Source: Xanthomonas campestris pv. badrii (GTDB lineage: Bacteria; Pseudomonadota; Gammaproteobacteria; Xanthomonadales; Xanthomonadaceae). From it: 64,000 nt of DNA. Shown here piece by piece: positions 1 through 9,321 of the stretch; position 1 is the first letter of the stretch; each line of letters starts with the position of its first letter. The translations under genes and the position numbers were made by a program. The DNA lies in the NCBI RefSeq assembly GCF_012848175.1, contig NZ_CP051651.1, positions 3,917,501-3,981,500 on the forward strand, written 5' to 3'. Under the pieces are notes generated by a model. That model saw nothing but the letters and a program-made list of their open reading frames with translations, was not told the DNA's origin and made no database searches.

Positions 1-164
1 AGCAGCACGGTATGGCCCAGATGCAGGTCCGGCGCGGTGGGATCGAAGCCGGCCTTCACCCGCAGCGGGACGCCGGATTTCAGGCGCACTTCGAGCTGAT
101 CGAGCTTGAGAATCTCGTCGGCGCCACGGCCGATGAGTGCGAGGGATTCTTCGAGAGTGGCCAA
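1..164 (-). CDS. tyrS: tyrosyl-tRNA synthetase, N-terminal fragment cut by window edge
   Basis: Only the first 54 codons are in the window, reading leftwards off the edge. The translation runs from an [11 protein letters not shown] helix into the class I synthetase start [17 protein letters not shown], whose HLGH is the ATP-binding HIGH signature, so the product should charge tRNA-Tyr in the cytoplasm. The best start is a TTG at 164, followed by Ala-Thr-Leu-Glu-Glu; I see no in-frame ATG or GTG nearby upstream. It diverges from the M23 peptidase gene across 170 bp. The family call is secure; the start codon is inferred. Confidence 0.9.
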   Translation of the reverse strand, partial: MATLEESLALIGRGADEILKLDQLEVRLKSGVPLRVKAGFDPTAPDLHLGHTVL

Positions 165-334
165 CCACGGACTCCAGCGGCGTTTGCCGTCAACAACGTG
201 AATGATGTTAAACGCGGGTTAATTCCGCGCCAAGTGAAAATAATGAACAGGCTCAATGGTTTGACGCGCTGTTACAGCCTGTCTATGGTACCGGCGATTG
301 GGCTCGCACTTCGAGCCATCGAGGACATTGAACG

Positions 335-1753
335 ATGCAGAACTCCGAGCAGGGCCGTGCACGCAAGCGGCGCTTCCACGAACGCCTCCACGTTCTTCAC
401 GACACTGCACTGCATCGCAAGCTCAAGGCGCACCTGCCGGCCGCCTTCAACGACCGTTGGACGCGCCGCCACTGGATCCACGCCAGCCTGTTCGCCACCA
501 TCGGCGCGATGGTGGCGACCATCGTGCCCGGTTTCTCCAATGCGATCGACACCCCGCTGTCCAGCCACTCCACGCTGGCATTGCCCTTGCCGCCGCTGGT
601 GCCCAGCCGCAAGCAGCTGGCGCCGAGTACCGAGTGGGAGATCCTGCAGGTCAAGCCGGGCCAGACGCTGAGCACCTTGTTCGGCGAATTGGGAATTCCG
701 ACCACGGTGATGTACCAGGTGCTGTCGCATCCCGGCACCAAGGAGGCGCTGACCAAGCTGCGCCCGGGCGCGGAAATCGCGTTCGACATGCCCACGCCCG
801 GCCAGTTGCGGGCCCTGCGCTTTGATCGCGACGACAGCCACCGGGTGGAACTGCGCCTGCTGGGCGACAGCGTGCGCGAGAACGTGACCGAACGGGCGAC
901 GACCACGCGTACGGTGGTGGCCAGTGGCGAGATCACCAGCTCGTTGTACGCCTCGGCGGACAAGTCCGGGTTGTCGCCGGCAGCGGTGGCGATCATGACC
1001 GACGAGATCTTCAAGTACGACATCGACTTCGACAAGGACCTGCAGCCCGGCGACCGTTTCAGCGTGGTGATGGACGAAACCTGGCGCGAGGGCGAGCGCA
1101 TCAGTACCGGCGACATCCTGGCGGCAACCTTCACCACCGGCGGCAAGACCTACACCGGCTTCCGCTTCGAGCGCGCCGGCAAGCCGGCCGAGTACTACGA
1201 CATCACCGGCCGCCCGCTGAAGAAAAGCTTCATCCGCATGCCGGTGGCGTATAGCCGCATCAGCTCCACCTTCGGCGCACGCCGGCACCCGGTGCTGGGC
1301 ACGATGCGCATGCATAAGGGTGTGGATTACGCGGCCGCTTCGGGCACCCCGATCATGGCCGCCGGCGATGCGCGGGTGGTGTTCGTCGGCACCCAGCGCG
1401 GCTACGGCAATGTGGTGATCCTGGACCACGGCAAGAACTACAGCACGCTGTACGGCCATATGTCGCGCTTTGGCAAGATCAAGGCCGGCCAGCGCATCAA
1501 CCAGGGCACGGTGATCGGCTATGTCGGCATGACTGGCCTGGCGACCGGCCCGCACCTGCATTACGAATTCCGCGTGGCCGGGCAGCAGCGCAACCCGATG
1601 TCGGTGACCATGCCGCCGCCGGAACCGTTGCAGGGCGCCGAACTGGCCGCCTTCCGCGCGCAGACCGCACCTGCGATGGCGCGCATCGAAGGAATGGAAA
1701 AGCTGATCTACGCCGATGCCGGCAAGCCGGCCAAGGGCAAGTCGCGCGGCTGA
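335..1753 (+). CDS. M23 family metallopeptidase (murein endopeptidase) with membrane anchor
   Basis: Predicted 472-residue envelope peptidase that cuts peptide cross-links in peptidoglycan. Residues about 1-45 are basic and cytoplasmic, then a single hydrophobic segment (about 50-70) places the rest in the periplasm. A LysM/OapA-like domain follows (WEILQVKPGQTLSTLFGELG near residue 100). The C-terminal M23 domain has the zinc ligands in MHKGVDYA (about 326) and HLHYEF (about 405), so it should be active. This layout matches the MepM/YebA type. GAGGA lies 12 nt before the ATG. The next genes downstream recycle peptidoglycan, which fits the role. Confidence 0.9.
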   Translation: MQNSEQGRARKRRFHERLHVLHDTALHRKLKAHLPAAFNDRWTRRHWIHASLFATIGAMVATIVPGFSNAIDTPLSSHSTLALPLPPLVPSRKQLAPSTEWEILQVKPGQTLSTLFGELGIPTTVMYQVLSHPGTKEALTKLRPGAEIAFDMPTPGQLRALRFDRDDSHRVELRLLGDSVRENVTERATTTRTVVASGEITSSLYASADKSGLSPAAVAIMTDEIFKYDIDFDKDLQPGDRFSVVMDETWREGERISTGDILAATFTTGGKTYTGFRFERAGKPAEYYDITGRPLKKSFIRMPVAYSRISSTFGARRHPVLGTMRMHKGVDYAAASGTPIMAAGDARVVFVGTQRGYGNVVILDHGKNYSTLYGHMSRFGKIKAGQRINQGTVIGYVGMTGLATGPHLHYEFRVAGQQRNPMSVTMPPPEPLQGAELAAFRAQTAPAMARIEGMEKLIYADAGKPAKGKSRG

Positions 1754-2017
1754 GCGCGACCTAGCGCTGCAATTGCCGCCGGCAGACCGGCGGCTCAGCG
1801 CCTGCAGTGGAGCGGCCATCGGCTGGGATTGCATAACAGGCGACACCGGTTGGTTGCTTCCCATGCCATCTCGCTACGACAGCAATGCCCCGTCGCCGGT
1901 GCCAGGCGTGCCGGCAGAGCTGGACGCAGCCGATGACCACTGCTTTCGACCGCGGGAGCAGTTGACGACCCTGCTCCGGCTGCACAAGCTGGACGGCCAC
2001 GCATCTCTGACTCCGGC

Positions 2018-3151
2018 ATGCCTGCTTTGGAACACGTTGACTCCCCGCTTTACCTGGGCCTGATGTCGGGCACCAGCGCCGACGGCATCGACGCGGCGTT
2101 GGTGCGCTTTGCCGACGACAGCCATCGCCGCTGCGCGTTGGTGGCGGGCATCACGGTGCCGTGGGCGCCGGCGTTGCGCAAGCTGCTGGTTGCGCTGGGC
2201 CAGGGCGCGGAGACGGTCGCCATCGATGCGCTTGGACGGCTGGATGCACAGGTGGGGCTGGCGTTTGCCGACGCGGCCAACCAGCTCATCGACGAGGCCG
2301 GGGTGGCGCGCGCAGGTATTCGCGCGATCGGCTCGCATGGGCAGACCATCCGCCACCGGCCGAACGGGGATCCGGCCTTTACCTGGCAGATCGGCGATGC
2401 CAGCCGGATCGCCGAGCATACCGGCCTGACCACGGTGGCCGACTTCCGCCGCCGCGATGTCGCTGCCGGTGGACAGGGCGCGCCGCTGATGCCGGCGTTT
2501 CATCTGGCGATGCTGGGTACGGGCGATGAAGACCGCGCGGTGCTCAACCTGGGTGGCATCGGCAACCTGACGCTGATCCCGCGCGACGGCACGGTACTGG
2601 GCTTCGATACCGGGCCGGCCAACGCGCTGCTGGACAGCTGGTGCCAGCAGCATCACGGCACCGCGTTCGATGCCGACGGTGCGTTCGCGGCCAGTGGCCA
2701 GGTGGACGCGCGCCTGCTGCAGGCGTTGCTGGCCGACCCATGGTTTGCGCTGGCGCCGCCCAAGAGCACCGGGCGCGAGCAGTTCCACCTGGCCTGGGTG
2801 ATGCAGGCGATGGGCGATGCGCGCCTGCGCCCGGCCGATGTGCAGGCGACCTTGCTGGAACTCACCGCGGCCATCGTGGCCGACGCCTTGCTGCGGCTGC
2901 AGCCGCAGACCCGCCGGGTGCTGGTCTGTGGCGGCGGCGTGCGCAATCCGGTGCTGATGGCACGCCTGGCGGCGCGGCTGCCGGGGGTGGTGGTGGAATC
3001 CAGCGCGCGGCATGGGCTGGATCCGGATTATCTGGAAGCGATGGGGTTTGCCTGGCTGGCGGCCGAACTCCTGGCCGGACGCCCGGCGAACCTGCCGTTG
3101 GTCACCGGCGCGACGGGGCCGCGGTTGCTGGGGGCGATCCATCCGGCCTGA
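2018..3151 (+). CDS. anmK: anhydro-N-acetylmuramic acid kinase
   Basis: AnmK phosphorylates 1,6-anhydro-MurNAc released from recycled cell wall and opens the anhydro ring, giving MurNAc-6-phosphate. The 377-residue length is normal. The diagnostic N-terminal motif [18 protein letters not shown] is present, with GSHGQTIRH and NLGGIGNLT in the middle and VCGGGVRNP near the C terminus, typical of the sugar-kinase/actin fold. The ATG at 2018 puts 12 residues before the core motif. The ampG permease, which imports anhydro-muropeptides, lies close by on the opposite strand and converges with it. Confidence 0.95.
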   Translation: MPALEHVDSPLYLGLMSGTSADGIDAALVRFADDSHRRCALVAGITVPWAPALRKLLVALGQGAETVAIDALGRLDAQVGLAFADAANQLIDEAGVARAGIRAIGSHGQTIRHRPNGDPAFTWQIGDASRIAEHTGLTTVADFRRRDVAAGGQGAPLMPAFHLAMLGTGDEDRAVLNLGGIGNLTLIPRDGTVLGFDTGPANALLDSWCQQHHGTAFDADGAFAASGQVDARLLQALLADPWFALAPPKSTGREQFHLAWVMQAMGDARLRPADVQATLLELTAAIVADALLRLQPQTRRVLVCGGGVRNPVLMARLAARLPGVVVESSARHGLDPDYLEAMGFAWLAAELLAGRPANLPLVTGATGPRLLGAIHPA

Positions 3152-3365
3152 GGGTCTTTCCAGGCCATTGCCAGCAGCCGGCGCAAGAGGATTAGACGGT
3201 TGGGGCGAACGTGGGCTGGGGCCGGCTGCCATCCGGGCTTGGAACGGGCTTGCCTGGCGCCGATCAGGTGGCCCGCTGGTTGAGGGTCAGGATGCTCCAC
3301 CGCTGCGCGTGTTGCGGATCGGCCCTTTCCAACCCTGCCTGGCAGCCGCCGCAGTTCGCCTGCCG

Positions 3366-3593
3366 CTAGGGATTGTTCCCGGCCGGCAGCGCTTTGAGCG
3401 CGGCAATCGCTTCGGCCAGGGCATCGACTTCTGGATGCTGCAGGCCGCCGGTGACTTCGTATTCGCTGGCGAACAGGCCTTGTTCGAGCAGATGCATGAC
3501 GGTCTGGTGCTGGGTCCAGCCCCGTGCGACGGAAATGCGGCGGATGCGGTCCACCAGCAGCGGATCGATGTCACGCAACACCAGATCGGTCAT
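3366..3593 (-). CDS. small ribbon-helix-helix-like protein
   Basis: A 75-residue protein with a strong Shine-Dalgarno (GAGGAAGG) just before its ATG. Residues 1-40 (LVLRDIDPLLVDRIRRISVARG, in part) resemble the MetJ/Arc fold seen in CopG/FitA-type DNA-binding proteins and antitoxins: a short beta strand followed by two helices. The acidic and Ala-rich tail ends in GNNP. It begins 58 bp after ampG on the same strand, so it may be co-transcribed. No toxin gene is adjacent, so an antitoxin role is not supported; a small regulator is the simplest guess. Function unknown. Confidence 0.6.
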   Translation of the reverse strand: MTDLVLRDIDPLLVDRIRRISVARGWTQHQTVMHLLEQGLFASEYEVTGGLQHPEVDALAEAIAALKALPAGNNP

Positions 3594-3651
3594 GCCCTTC
3601 CTCGTGCGATGCAGTGCCCCGTCGGCATCATCGACAACCTTGACGGCGGTT

Positions 3652-4947
3652 TCAATCCGGCTGCCTGTCGTGTGCCAACAGGCGCGGCCAGAGCCAGGCC
3701 AATAGCATCAGGGTCGGGATCACCGTCAGGGCGCTGAGGATGAAGAAGGTGCTGTAGGACGTGGCCTGGACCAGAAACCCGGACACGCCGCCAGCGAACT
3801 TGCCCGGCAGATTGGCCAGCGATACCAGCAATGCGTATTGCGTGGCGGTGAAGTTGCGGTCGGTCAGCGACGACATGAAGGCCACCAGCACGGTGGCTGC
3901 GAAGCCCTGGAAAAGGTTGTCTGCGCTGAGCGCGGCGTAGAACGCCCACAGCTTGCCCGGGTTGTGCGCCATCAGCAGGAAGGCCAGGTTGGACAACGCC
4001 ACCCCCAGCGCAGCCACCAGCAACATGCGACGGAAGCCGAATGCCGCCACTGCTGCGCCGCCGGCAAAGGCACCCACAATCCCGATCCACACGCCGAACA
4101 GCTTGGAGACGGTGGCGATATCGGCCTTGGTGTAGCCGGAATCCAGATAGAACGGCCCGGCCATCACGCCGATTACCTGGTCCGGGAACTTGTACAAGCC
4201 CACGAACAGCAGCAGCACGACCCCCAACGCCACGCCGTTGCCGGAAAAGAAGCTGGAGATGGGTTGCCAGAACGCTCCTGCCACATCCACGCGGCGGACC
4301 ACCGTGGCTTCGGGTCGGTCGGGCTCGCGGCACACCAGCGTGGTGATGATCGGCAGCAGCATCAGCGCCGACATGCCCAGGTATGCCCAGGTCCAGTCGA
4401 GGTATTCGGCCATGTACAGCGCACCGGCGCCGCCCAGGATCAGGCCGATGCGGTACCCCAGGGTGTAGGTCGCGGCCAGCGCTGCCTGCGCGGTTTCCGG
4501 TGCGATCTCGATGCGGTAGGCATCCACCACCGAATCCTGGGTGGCGCCCCAGAACGAGGCGAACAGCACCCAGCTCACCAGCCCCGTCACGCTCAGGTCC
4601 GGGCGCGAGAATGCCAGCGCAACCAAGCCAATGGTGACGCCGAGTTGCGCGACCAGCAGCCAGGAGCGGCGGCGGCCGAGGAAGGCCGTGAGCGGAAACG
4701 CGTAGCGGTCGATCAGTGGCGCCCACAGGAACTTGAGCAGGTAGAAGAAGCTGGCCAGGCTGATCAGGCCGATGCTGCCCAGATCCAGCCCGACGTCGCG
4801 CAGCCGGGTGGACAGGGTCTGCGAGGCGATCAACAGGAACGGCAGGCCGCTGCCAAAACCCAACAATGCCATGGTCGCCGCCGATGGCGTGGCGAAGGCG
4901 TGCCGGATGCCGCGCAGGCCTTTGTACTTGGGTGCGGGCTTGCTCAT
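3652..4947 (-). CDS. ampG: AmpG-type muropeptide permease (MFS)
   Basis: A 431-residue polytopic inner-membrane protein of the major facilitator superfamily with about 12 hydrophobic segments. The start is AmpG-like: a short cytoplasmic lead, then FGSGLPFLLIASQTLSTRLR and FFYLLKFLWAPLIDRY. AmpG imports GlcNAc-anhydro-MurNAc peptides for wall recycling and indirectly sets beta-lactamase induction in many gamma-proteobacteria. It lies downstream of xthA on the same strand with a 241-bp gap, so it probably has its own promoter. The nearby anmK would act on its cargo. Confidence 0.9.
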   Translation of the reverse strand: MSKPAPKYKGLRGIRHAFATPSAATMALLGFGSGLPFLLIASQTLSTRLRDVGLDLGSIGLISLASFFYLLKFLWAPLIDRYAFPLTAFLGRRRSWLLVAQLGVTIGLVALAFSRPDLSVTGLVSWVLFASFWGATQDSVVDAYRIEIAPETAQAALAATYTLGYRIGLILGGAGALYMAEYLDWTWAYLGMSALMLLPIITTLVCREPDRPEATVVRRVDVAGAFWQPISSFFSGNGVALGVVLLLFVGLYKFPDQVIGVMAGPFYLDSGYTKADIATVSKLFGVWIGIVGAFAGGAAVAAFGFRRMLLVAALGVALSNLAFLLMAHNPGKLWAFYAALSADNLFQGFAATVLVAFMSSLTDRNFTATQYALLVSLANLPGKFAGGVSGFLVQATSYSTFFILSALTVIPTLMLLAWLWPRLLAHDRQPD

Positions 4948-5188
4948 GCGTGCGGCCGGTGGGATCGGATGCTGGTCGATGCAGTGCGGGCAGTGTTACC
5001 GACCGCGGCGCCGGCCGGGCTGCCGCAAACGCACAATCGGCTCCCTGAAGGATCTGCAGCCATTGCGCTGCGGTGGGCTGCCGCCCGCATGCGCGTGATG
5101 CCCGCCTGCGCCAGGCCACTGGGCGTACGCCAATCCTGGGTAGCGGCACTCCTGCCCAGTCCAGCGCCGACCCACTGTGCGGCCTCAC

Positions 5189-5989
5189 TCACAGCGCGTA
5201 ATCCACGACATACGGCGCATGGTCGGAGAAGCGCTGCTCGCGGTAGATCGCGCAGGCCCGCAGTGCCTCGCGCAGGCCGGGGGTGACCAATTGATAGTCG
5301 ATGCGCCACCCCACGTTGTTGGCGCGCGCGGCGCCGCGGTTGCTCCACCAGGTGTAGTCCTGGCCCTGCGGATGCAGCACGCGGTAACTGTCGACCCAGC
5401 CGCGGCCGTCGGCGGCGCTGGCCTCGCTTGCCGCATCGGCGCACAGGCCGTTGAGCCAGTCGCGCTCGGGCGGCAGGCAGCCGGAATTCTTCTGGTTGGA
5501 CTTCCAGTTCTTGATGTCCAGCGCGGTGCGCACGATGTTCCAGTCGCCGCATAGCACGTACTGGCGGCCGCTGGCCAGCCACTGGTCCAGGATCGGCCGC
5601 AGCCACTGCATCACCTGGAACTTGTAGTCCTGGCGCAATTGGCCCGACGAGCCGGACGGGATATAGAAGGACACCACGCTGAGGTTGCCGAAACGCGCTT
5701 CGATGTAGCGCCCTTCTTCGTCGAACTCGGGCCAGCCCAGCGCGGTGCGTACCTCGTCGGGTTCGCGCCGGGCGTAGATCGCCACCCCGCTATAGCCCTT
5801 CTTGGTACTGGCATCGCGAAACCAGGCCTGATAGCCGGCCGGCAGGAATTCCGGCCCGGCCAGCTGGTGCTCCTGGGCCTTGGTCTCCTGGATGCACAGC
5901 ACATCCGCGTCCTGGGCGACGAACCAGTCGAAAAACCCCTTGCTGGCGGCCGATCGCAGGCCATTGGCGTTGAAGCTGATGATGCGCAT
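5189..5989 (-). CDS. xthA: exodeoxyribonuclease III family AP endonuclease
   Basis: A 266-residue ExoIII/APE1-family enzyme of base-excision repair that cuts at abasic sites and trims 3' ends. The catalytic set is visible: Asn in ISFNANGLR, Glu in CIQETKAQ, Asp/Asn in CGDWNIVRT and Asp-His in SDHAPYVVDY. Met of MRIISFNANG is chosen as start because this is where family homology begins; the frame is open for 16 codons more, but that part is made of a repeat. It diverges from pyrE. There is no clear Shine-Dalgarno: the repeat occupies that position. Confidence 0.93.
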   Translation of the reverse strand: MRIISFNANGLRSAASKGFFDWFVAQDADVLCIQETKAQEHQLAGPEFLPAGYQAWFRDASTKKGYSGVAIYARREPDEVRTALGWPEFDEEGRYIEARFGNLSVVSFYIPSGSSGQLRQDYKFQVMQWLRPILDQWLASGRQYVLCGDWNIVRTALDIKNWKSNQKNSGCLPPERDWLNGLCADAASEASAADGRGWVDSYRVLHPQGQDYTWWSNRGAARANNVGWRIDYQLVTPGLREALRACAIYREQRFSDHAPYVVDYAL

Positions 5990-6105
5990 GGGCGGGAATG
6001 GGGAATCGGAAATGGGGAATCGTAAAGCGTACCCCACTGCCGTCTGGAAGGCTGCTGGCGCACGATGCGTTTACCATTCCCGATTCCCCAATCCCCATTC
6101 CCCCC
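5990..6105. repeat. mirrored GGGAATC-type repeat between xthA and pyrE
   Basis: The whole 116-bp divergent intergenic region is framed by copies of one short unit: GGGAATGGGGAATCG-like copies at 5994-6030 and the inverse CGATTCCCCAATCCCCATTCCC at 6079-6105. Each arm stops at, or a few bases before, a start codon, so both mRNAs would begin with almost the same pyrimidine-rich sequence in place of a ribosome binding site. Confidence 0.8.
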
Positions 6106-6765
6106 ATGACCGACCACCGCACCCGATTCCTGCAGCTGGCCCTGGACGCCGATGCCCTGCGCTTTGGCGAGTTCACGCTCAAGTCCGGGCGGCTCAGTCC
6201 GTATTTCTTCAACGCCGGGCGCTTCGATTCCGGGGCCAAGACGGCGCAGCTGGCGCAGTGCTATGCCGATGCGATCGACGCGGCCGGGGTGGAGTTCGAT
6301 CTGGTGTTCGGGCCGGCCTACAAGGGCATCCCGTTGGCGACGGCGCTGGCCTGCGCCTACGCCGGACGCGGCCGCGACCTGCCGCTGGCGTTCAATCGCA
6401 AGGAGGCCAAGGACCATGGCGAAGGCGGCACCCTGATCGGGGCGCCGCTGGCCGGCCGCAAGGTGCTGATCGTGGACGACGTGATCACCGCCGGTACCGC
6501 CATCCGTGAGGCGCTGGGCATCATCCGCGCAGCCGGCGGCACCCCGGCCGGCATCGTGGTGGCGCTGGACCGGCAGGAGATCGCCTCCGAGCAGGACCGC
6601 CGTTCGGCGGCGCAGGCGGTGGCGGCCGAGGCCGGCATTGCAGTGATCGCGGTGGCCAACCTCGCCGACCTGCTTGCTTTTGCGCAAGGAAACGCCGACC
6701 TTGTCGGCTACCGGGAACCGCTGCTGGCCTATCGTGGCCGCTACGGAACCGACACCACAGGCTGA
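6106..6765 (+). CDS. pyrE: orotate phosphoribosyltransferase
   Basis: PyrE joins orotate to PRPP to give orotidine monophosphate, the fifth step of pyrimidine synthesis. At 219 residues it has the family length. FTLKSGRLSPYFFN at the start and the PRPP loop VLIVDDVITAGTA (about 124-136) are diagnostic, as is the flexible-loop stretch NRKEAKDHGEGG. The ATG at 6106 is preceded by six C residues and repeat sequence rather than a purine-rich Shine-Dalgarno. It diverges from xthA and is followed after 22 bp by a secreted protein gene. Confidence 0.95.
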   Translation: MTDHRTRFLQLALDADALRFGEFTLKSGRLSPYFFNAGRFDSGAKTAQLAQCYADAIDAAGVEFDLVFGPAYKGIPLATALACAYAGRGRDLPLAFNRKEAKDHGEGGTLIGAPLAGRKVLIVDDVITAGTAIREALGIIRAAGGTPAGIVVALDRQEIASEQDRRSAAQAVAAEAGIAVIAVANLADLLAFAQGNADLVGYREPLLAYRGRYGTDTTG

Positions 6766-6787
6766 CGGCAGGCGACAGGGGGCTGCG

Positions 6788-7453
6788 ATGATGCCGAAAT
6801 ACACACGTTTGGCATTATGCGCCGCCGTCATGGCGGCCCTCGCCGCCGCGCCTGCCATCGCGCAGGACAAGACGGCGGCAAAGAAACTGTATTGCTGGAA
6901 CCAGAACGGCACCCGGGTGTGCAGCGATACGCTGCCGCCGGAGGCGGTGAACCAGGCGCGCGACGAGTTCAACGCCAAGAGCGGGCTGCGCAGCGCCGAG
7001 GTGCAGCGGGCCATGAACAGCGACGAGCGCGCCGCCGCCGCGGCCAGCGAGCAGCAGCGCCAGGCCGATCTGGCCGCAGAGCAGATGCGCAAGCGCACCG
7101 ACCAGGCGATGCTGATGTCGTATCAGAGCGAGGACGACCTGCGCCGCGTGTTCAACGAGCGCATCGCCATCGTCGACAACAACATCCACACCGCACGCTT
7201 CAACGTGACCAGCCTGCGCGAGGGATTGGCCACCCTGCTGCGCGCCGCCGGCGACCGTGAGCTGGCCGGCCAGGCGGTGGCGAACAAGCTGGCCGGCGAC
7301 ATCCAGCAACGCCATCGCGAATTGATGGCGCAATTGCGCCTGCAGACCAGCTTCGAGCAGCAACGGGTGGCGCTGGACGGCGAGATCGCCGACATCCTGC
7401 AGCGCTACCGCGCCATGCAGGCGCCCTCCGGCAGCGCCGCGCCCGCCGGCTGA
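6788..7453 (+). CDS. secreted DUF4124-like coiled-coil protein
   Basis: A 221-residue protein with a signal peptide (MMPKYTRLALCAAV..., cleavage probably after AIA-Q). The start of the mature part, KKLYCWNQNGTRVCSDTLPPEA, resembles DUF4124: a short domain with two Cys residues and a DxLPP-like turn, common in periplasmic proteins of xanthomonads. The remainder is helical, Ala/Gln/Arg-rich and likely coiled coil. Two ATGs are adjacent (6788 and 6791) behind AGGGGG. It follows pyrE by 22 bp and could share its transcript. Function unknown; periplasmic location inferred from the signal peptide. Confidence 0.75.
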   Translation: MMPKYTRLALCAAVMAALAAAPAIAQDKTAAKKLYCWNQNGTRVCSDTLPPEAVNQARDEFNAKSGLRSAEVQRAMNSDERAAAAASEQQRQADLAAEQMRKRTDQAMLMSYQSEDDLRRVFNERIAIVDNNIHTARFNVTSLREGLATLLRAAGDRELAGQAVANKLAGDIQQRHRELMAQLRLQTSFEQQRVALDGEIADILQRYRAMQAPSGSAAPAG

Positions 7454-7566
7454 GCCGCGGCGGTCATTCCCGCGCGTGGGCACCGCCGCCACGGGCGGCA
7501 TTTCCCGATCCGACGCCCTGCCCGCATAATGGCTGGTCTTACTCCTTGCCCACGAGGCTCTCCCGC

Positions 7567-8364
7567 ATGGCCCGGATCATCGCCATTGCCAACCAGAAAG
7601 GCGGCGTCGGCAAGACCACGACGGCAGTCAATCTGGCGGCCGGCCTGGCGCGCGCGCCCAAGCGCGTGTTGCTGGTGGATCTGGACTCGCAGGGCAACGC
7701 CACCATGGGCAGCGGCATCGACAAGCGCGATGTGGCTGCCTCCACCTGCGACCTGCTGCTGGGCGAGAACAGCGCTGCGCAGATCCGGGTCACCGCGCCG
7801 GAAGGCTTCGACCTGCTGCCGGGCAACATCGACCTGACCGCCGCCGAGATCCAGCTGATGGACCAGGGCGAGCGCGAGCAGCGGCTCAAGCGCGCACTGG
7901 CGCCGATCCGCGACGAGTACGACTTCATCCTGATCGACTGCCCGCCGGCGCTGTCGCTGCTGACGCTCAACGCGCTGACCGCGGCCGATTCGATCATCGT
8001 GCCGATGCAGTGCGAGTACTACGCGCTGGAAGGGTTGACCGCGCTGCTGGAAACCATCGAAGCGCTGCGCGCCAACCTCAACCCGGCGCTGGAAATCGAA
8101 GGCGTGCTGCGCACCATGTTCGACATCCGCAACAACCTGGCCAATGCGGTGTCGGCCGAGCTGACCGAGCATTTCGGCGACAAGGTGTTCCGCACCATCG
8201 TGCCGCGCAACGTGCGCCTGGCCGAGGCACCCAGCCATGGACAGAGCATCGTGGGCTACGACCGCACCTCGCGTGGCGGGGTGGCCTACCTGGGCCTGGC
8301 CGGCGAGATCGTGCGCCGCCAGAACGACCGCAACAAGGCCGTCCGGCCCGTGGAGACCGTCTGA
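7567..8364 (+). CDS. parA: chromosome partitioning ATPase ParA
   Basis: A 265-residue P-loop ATPase of the ParA/Soj type. It has the deviant Walker A KGGVGKTT at residues 11-18, Walker A' VDLDSQGNAT and Walker B FILIDCPPAL. ParA binds DNA in its ATP form and moves the ParB-parS complex to segregate the origin region. The ATG at 7567 gives MARIIAIANQKGG, the normal family start; the seven in-frame codons upstream are not conserved-looking. Its stop overlaps the parB start by one base, so the two are translationally coupled. Confidence 0.95.
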   Translation: MARIIAIANQKGGVGKTTTAVNLAAGLARAPKRVLLVDLDSQGNATMGSGIDKRDVAASTCDLLLGENSAAQIRVTAPEGFDLLPGNIDLTAAEIQLMDQGEREQRLKRALAPIRDEYDFILIDCPPALSLLTLNALTAADSIIVPMQCEYYALEGLTALLETIEALRANLNPALEIEGVLRTMFDIRNNLANAVSAELTEHFGDKVFRTIVPRNVRLAEAPSHGQSIVGYDRTSRGGVAYLGLAGEIVRRQNDRNKAVRPVETV

Positions 8365-9293
8365 TGAGCAAGCCGCCGCTGGCAAAGAAGCGTGGCCTGG
8401 GCCGCGGCCTGGAAGCGCTGCTGGGGCCCAAGGGTGCGGCCGCCGCCGCAGCACCGGCCGGTGCCGACGAACAGGCCTTGCAGCCCGGCGACACCCTGCG
8501 CACCTTGGCGGTGACCCAGCTGCAGCCGGGCAAGTACCAGCCGCGCCGGGAGATGGACGAGGTCAAGCTGGCCGAGCTGGCGGAGTCGATCAAGGCGCAG
8601 GGCGTGATCCAGCCGATCGTGGCGCGCGAGCTGGCGCCGGGACAGTTCGAGATCGTGGCCGGCGAACGCCGCTGGCGCGCCTCGCAGCTGGCCGGGCTGA
8701 CCGACGTGCCGGTGGTGGTGCGCGAGCTGGACGACCGCACCGTCATCGCGATGGCGCTGATCGAGAACATCCAGCGCGAAGACCTCAACCCGCTGGAAGA
8801 AGCGCAGGCGCTGCAGCGGCTGATCGACGAATTTTCGCTGACCCATGCCGAGGCCGCCGAAGCGGTGGGCCGCTCGCGTGCGTCGGTGTCCAACCTGCTG
8901 CGGCTGCTGGAACTGCCGGTGGCGATCCGGGTGCTGCTGGAAACCCGCCGCCTGGAAATGGGCCATGCGCGTGCGCTGCTGACCCTGGCGCCGGAACTGG
9001 CCAGCAAGCTGGCCCAGGAAGCGGCCGACCAGGGCTGGTCGGTACGCGAGGTCGAACACCGCGCACAGCAGTTTGCCGCCGGCAAGGTGCCGGGCGGGCT
9101 GCGCCGTGGCAAGCCGACGCCGGTTGCGCCGCAGGCCGACATCGCCTCGCTGGAAACCGAACTGTCCGAATCGCTGGGCACCAAGGTAGTGTTCAATCAC
9201 GGCCGCGGCGGCAAGGGCAAGCTGGTGATCCACTACACCGACCTGGACACGCTGGAAGGCGTGCTGGAACGGCTGCGCCTGCACAAGGGTTAA
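8364..9293 (+). CDS. parB: chromosome partitioning protein ParB
   Basis: A 309-residue ParB/Spo0J protein that loads at parS sites and partners ParA. The lysine-rich N terminus with GLGRGLEALLG is the ParA-stimulating segment. The CTP-binding ParB-N fold follows (QPIVARELAPGQFEIVAGERRWRA, in part), then ENIQREDLNPLEEA and the helix-turn-helix THAEAAEAVGRSRASVSNLLR. The C terminus should dimerise. TGATG overlap with parA indicates coupling. I did not find a TGTTTCACGTGAAACA-like parS in this window, so the origin is probably elsewhere. Confidence 0.95.
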   Translation: MSKPPLAKKRGLGRGLEALLGPKGAAAAAAPAGADEQALQPGDTLRTLAVTQLQPGKYQPRREMDEVKLAELAESIKAQGVIQPIVARELAPGQFEIVAGERRWRASQLAGLTDVPVVVRELDDRTVIAMALIENIQREDLNPLEEAQALQRLIDEFSLTHAEAAEAVGRSRASVSNLLRLLELPVAIRVLLETRRLEMGHARALLTLAPELASKLAQEAADQGWSVREVEHRAQQFAAGKVPGGLRRGKPTPVAPQADIASLETELSESLGTKVVFNHGRGGKGKLVIHYTDLDTLEGVLERLRLHKG

Positions 9294-9321
9294 GGCCGCG
9301 GCCCGCGCACGAGGAGCACCG

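Noticed and set aside
3366..3593. Toxin-antitoxin module for the ribbon-helix-helix protein
   Set aside because: No adjacent toxin-like gene; neighbours are ampG and anmK.
7501..9293. parS site near parAB
   Set aside because: No TGTTTCACGTGAAACA-like palindrome found by eye in this window.
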